Assembly: GCA_017311315.1 (NCBI GenBank)
Contig: CM029650.1
Span: 25,981,675-26,045,674, forward strand
Direction of reading: 5' to 3'
Origin: Dendrocalamus latiflorus
Lineage: Eukaryota; Streptophyta; Magnoliopsida; Poales; Poaceae
Length of the DNA: 64,000 bases
This document shows, piece after piece, positions 60,154 through 64,000 of this stretch. Position 1 is the first letter of the stretch. Every line of letters starts with the position of its first letter. Under the pieces are notes generated by a model, which saw nothing but the letters and a program-made list of their open reading frames with translations, was not told the DNA's origin and made no database searches. A program made the translations under genes and the position numbers.

Positions 60154-62558
60154 TAATTAAGCTCTTCTGTTGAGCCTGAAAAAATGATTCCGGCCGATCT
60201 CAGTTTCGAATGCAGCCAATGTATAGCAGTTTACACGCTGGGGATGCCAGCCAGCTTTACAAAGGTCAGAGCACAACGAACACAAAAGACGAGTATAGCA
60301 GCGACAACTCTAAACCAGATACAGTTACCAACATATATTCAAACGCAAAACAACATCAAAGTGACACAGAACAGGCTGACAACTATCCAACTCCCTCACG
60401 AATAGGGTCTTAAAATCGAAGCTGTCGAAGTTTTCCCTGCAATTTATCGACCAAACTCTCCATGTCCTACAAGCGTTTTTAACTAGCATATCTGCAAATT
60501 TATTAAGAAAACCACTTCACCGTTACCGGCCGGGTTGATCAACTAGCATATCATTTCTACCTTGATGCTAGAGACGAAGGCTGCGAATTTATTTTAATCT
60601 TAATTTCAAGCTGGTAGCTAGTCTTGGACATAACCTAGCTTTGGTGTTAAGTTGCTGGGGTTTTTAAGAAGACACGTTTAATTGAGATCCTAGCTACTTC
60701 AATCCAACGGACGTACATACGAATTCATTAGATCAAATTGTTATTGCACTCTTGGTATAACAACCAATCTACTAGCAATGCTGAGCTACCAAATTTTGCA
60801 TGCATGTAAATCAGCAATCGGAAAAGCTGCGAGTACTACTTATCTAATGGGCTTTCATTTTTCCTCTCAAGAAATTAATTTATATGGTAGTACAAGTACC
60901 ATTGCTGCTGCTACTACTATATATACTTACGAAACAACATTATATTGCTCCTTAGTAAAATGCATGTTCAATAATCTTTACTACTGTTGTATTTTGGTGA
61001 CCTGATTGCTTTTATCCTTTTGAGCAAACCTAATCGTACTATTCAAGAGGTAGCGCCTAACCAGATTCGGATCAGACTTATTGACCCGACTAGTATACGA
61101 TTCTGAACTGGTCAGCTGATTGTGGTCAGTATGTTTCGATCAATATGACTAGTCGTGAGAAATGCGAATTGGTCGGAGTTATGATTGGGATCATCTTTGT
61201 GTGTATGATGGACTCTGCATCAACTTGTATCAGATATGGTGTTTAAAGTGCTTGCGCCAATTGGAGTCAGACGTGACTACTCGAGATGCTTCCAACTACA
61301 AATCTTCATCATCTTCTATTATGACTCTGCTTCATCTCCAAGTGGGATGTTTGTGGATATGTCTTAGAGGATCTTTTGTGGAGGATGGATTATCCGCACA
61401 TGTGTATGCATGTGACGTATAGGTGATTCTCTATGGTTTGTTGAATTGGATCTAAATTTTATATGTAATTTCCAGATTTAGAAATAAATAGTTGTATATA
61501 ATGAATAGGCCGACATGTATTATGATAGCTCATAGATAATTCTTTGTGCACGATGGATCTCGTATGGCCGCTTTGGTATGTTGTTTTAGTGCAAGTTTTG
61601 ATTATATAGGGAAATGAACATTGTTTTGCTTCCTGGAGTTTAGACATTCTAACGTTGTTTATTATATAGATGTGTTGCAACCAAGGTTTTGGTTACTGGT
61701 TTCAAATTTTTACCTGGGGAGTAGGTGGTAACACCGATTGTTCCAATTATCAGAAAATTTCGGTAGATTTTGTCTAAAAATTTCAAATTGATTTTTGAAT
61801 TTCAAAAAGTTCAACCGAAAATATGTTGAAAATATCGGATGAATTTCAAACAAATTAAAAAACATCGCAGACATGCGTGTAAACTAAACTCAAATCACTC
61901 GAAATAATTTGGCTGATACTATATTTTACCGAGGGTACGGAACAAGGAGCTATTAGAGTACGGAACACAAGGATGTTTACAACGTAGAGTGCTGTGGGTC
62001 CCACTTGCAGCCCCGCGTTTCTCTCCCGTTCTCCTCTGGTGGCTGGGTTATATATACTTTCACCGGCGCAACTGCCTTTCTTCTTCAGTTCTTACTGTTC
62101 ACTCTCCCTTCCTGCTAATCGTCTTTCTACTTTTCCTGGCGAATTTTCGTTCCAATCGACCAATCAGTGCGGCCCAGTTTGCCTTTCCTATTGAGTAATT
62201 GAACAACGCGCTACTGGCTCTCTCTAGTAATCATCATCTTCATCTTCTCTTCCTCCTCCTTCAGCTCAGCTCAGCTCGAGTCCCCACACCACAAATTAAA
62301 GAAAGGAAGGAGCTGTTTGTATCCTTGGCTTGTTCCCCTCCCAGCAAGGAAGAGGAATAAGACAGCTCTCCCCACTGCGGTTGCTGTGGTAGCTACTCTA
62401 CTCTTCCAATCGATTTCGAGTCAATAATGCATGCCATGATGTCCAACAGACAAGTAGCAGCTCTATTTGCCTTCAATTTGTTCTCCATGTGAAGACGAGA
62501 AGAAACCCTCAAGAGCTAGCTTGCTTGCCATCAGGCTGACCAAGGCTAGAGGGATTTC
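60154..62558. promoter_or_regulatory. Intergenic; promoter and 5' UTR of the receptor kinase gene at its right end
   Basis: 60154-61950 has no supported gene. A TATA-box-like TTATATATAC lies at 62048-62057, about 500 bp before the ATG. It is followed by CT-rich leader sequence (62080-62280), consistent with a transcribed 5' UTR. An upstream ORF at 62467 overlaps the start region in another frame. Confidence 0.5.
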
Positions 62559-64000
62559 ATGGCTTCCGCCGCCGTCGCCACCGTTTTTATCCTCCAGCTC
62601 CAGTTGCTGCTCCTCTTCTCACCGTCCACTACTGCTCAGCCTGGTGAGTTCAGTGAGCCTGCCTGCCTTGCATTCTCACAAGATTCTCGGGGGTCTCACC
62701 TTCTCCTCTCCATTCTTTTTCTTGGGGAGGCTAAATCAACACTTTTACAATTGAGTAGGGTGTGGGGGATTGGTGCCATTTCATCTGGTTATACATCCAC
62801 CATAGTCATAGATGAGAAAAGATTCCAACTTTCCAAGCAGATTTGGAAAATCGCAGCATATGCATTTTGTAACCTCAGATGAATCTCCGTTTTGATCCTT
62901 TCCATCATGCAGGTTTTATTAGTTTGGATTGTGGGGGACCTGATGATTACACAGATGGCATTGGGATCCAGTGGACTTCAGATGCCAAGTTCGTCTATGG
63001 TGGACAGACTGCAAACTTGTTGGTCCAAAACCAACTCCAGAAGCAATACTCAACTCTAAGGTATTTTCCAGCCGATAACAGGAAGTATTGCTACACCATG
63101 AATGTGAGGACCAGAACACGCTACCTTGTTAGAGCTAGTTTCCTCTACGGTAACTTTGACAACAGCAATGTCTATCCCAAGTTTGATCTCTCCCTCGGAG
63201 CAACTCCCTGGTCCACTGTTGTAATTGATGATGCCACCACAGCAGTAGTTGAGGAGGCAATTATCTTGGCTGCCGCTCCAACACTCAGTGTGTGCCTCTC
63301 TAATGCCAGTACAGGACAGCCGTTTATTTCTACTCTGGAGCTTCGACAATTTAACGGTTCACTCTACTTTACCACCGATGAGGCACAGTTCTTTCTTACA
63401 CTGTCTGCAAGGATAAATTTTGGTGCAGAAAGCAATGAATCAATCAGGTACTACTGCACTACACCACATTCATGCCAACATTGTCGATAGCTTCAGATCA
63501 AAGTTCAAAACATTTTTAGAAACCCAAACTAGAACTCTATGCCAAAACGTAGGTTTACACTAGCTATAAACTTAATATCAACAGTGCACAGAATATCCTG
63601 TTAAAAGAACTATGGCTAGGTGTGATTGTTTTTACGATTGTCTTTCCTAATGAGGTAACAGGCCTACTGTAGTGTCCGACTGTGCCATACTGCCACATAA
63701 CAAAATTCTTATCACACTTCACTCAGTATCACGAGTTATAACCAAAAATATGTTTTGTTCCATGCAAAAAGATTGCTGAAGGGTGCTCTTTTTTCAATTT
63801 GTCAGGTACCCTGATGATCCATTTGATAGACTATGGGAATCTGATTCTGCGAGGAGAGCAAATTACCTTGTTGATGTTGCTCCAGGGACTGAAAGAATAT
63901 CAACTACAAACCCCATATTTGTTAGTACCAATGAAGAACCACCTGAAAAGGTCATGCAAACAGCAGTAGTTGGCCAAAATGGATCCTTGACCTACCGGCT
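62559..64000 (+). CDS. Malectin-like receptor kinase (LRR-RLK I type), 5' part, runs off the window
   Basis: Exon 1 (62559-62643) encodes a signal peptide of about 26 residues (LQLQLLLLFSPSTTA core). Exon 2 (62913-63447) and exon 3 (63806 to beyond 64000) give a malectin-like extracellular domain with GFISLDCGGP, YFPADNRKYCYTM, YLVRASFLYGNFD and YPDDPFDRLWESD. Introns are GT-AG with matching phases (1 and 2). Such proteins usually continue with leucine-rich repeats, a transmembrane helix and a cytoplasmic Ser/Thr kinase, and sense apoplastic signals. Those parts lie outside the window, so kinase assignment is by family knowledge. The ATG at 62559 is the only one giving a signal peptide in frame. 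Confidence 0.9.

Noticed and set aside
1..64000. CRISPR arrays, bacterial-type defence systems or operons
   Set aside because: Introns, LTR elements and plant gene families show nuclear plant DNA; the tandem repeats lack spacer structure.

Overview
This is nuclear DNA of a flowering plant, almost certainly a grass. Intron-containing genes with very GC-rich 5' coding ends sit between dense nested transposable elements. The repeats are of grass type: a chromodomain Ty3/gypsy element with 4-kb LTRs, L1-type LINEs, a CACTA element, a small Helitron and MITE-like elements. Oryza or a relative would fit, but the species cannot be fixed from the sequence alone.

Left third (1-24.2 kb): repeats. Positions 1-13182 hold a minus-strand Ty3/gypsy retrotransposon of the Tekay/Del type. 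Its right (5') LTR is complete (9100-13182) and its left (3') LTR is cut by the window start. Between them lie a primer-binding site, an extra ORF upstream of gag, an uninterrupted 1487-codon gag-pol ORF and a polypurine tract. It inserted into an older minus-strand LINE (13183 to about 16330), which itself abuts a broken F-box/LRR gene fragment. A related solo LTR with a perfect 5-bp target duplication follows (18394-21843). Then come a degenerate tandem array, a TIR element carrying a minisatellite, and foldback-type repeats.

Middle (24.2-44.9 kb): three plant genes separated by repeats. They are an intronless receptor-like cytoplasmic kinase (25003-26274, +), Sec61 beta (31152-31472, +) and a Dof transcription factor (40744 to 42848 or 43513, -). 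The Dof gene is notable for two tandemly duplicated first coding exons, each ending in a GC splice donor. Around these genes lie an LTR-like block, a LINE zinc-binding fragment, a 23-bp perfect hairpin and a non-autonomous CACTA element (38474-40043).

Right third (44.9-64 kb): remnants of a plant-mobile-domain element, a 177-bp Helitron, clustered foldback repeats, and a seven-exon class-IV aminotransferase-like gene (50892-53415, -) whose fifth exon appears to carry a 1-nt deletion. Then come hAT and LTR remnants, a GTCGTAAC/ACGACCAC-rich array resembling the one at 22 kb, and a 1.5-kb LINE-derived retroposon with a 16-bp target duplication (58607-60137). The window ends inside the 5' part of a malectin-like receptor kinase gene (62559 to beyond 64000, +).

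The host genes are functionally unrelated: signalling kinase, protein translocation, transcription factor, PLP enzyme, receptor kinase. There is no operon logic. The main biological interest is nested element history plus small lesions and duplications in host genes.
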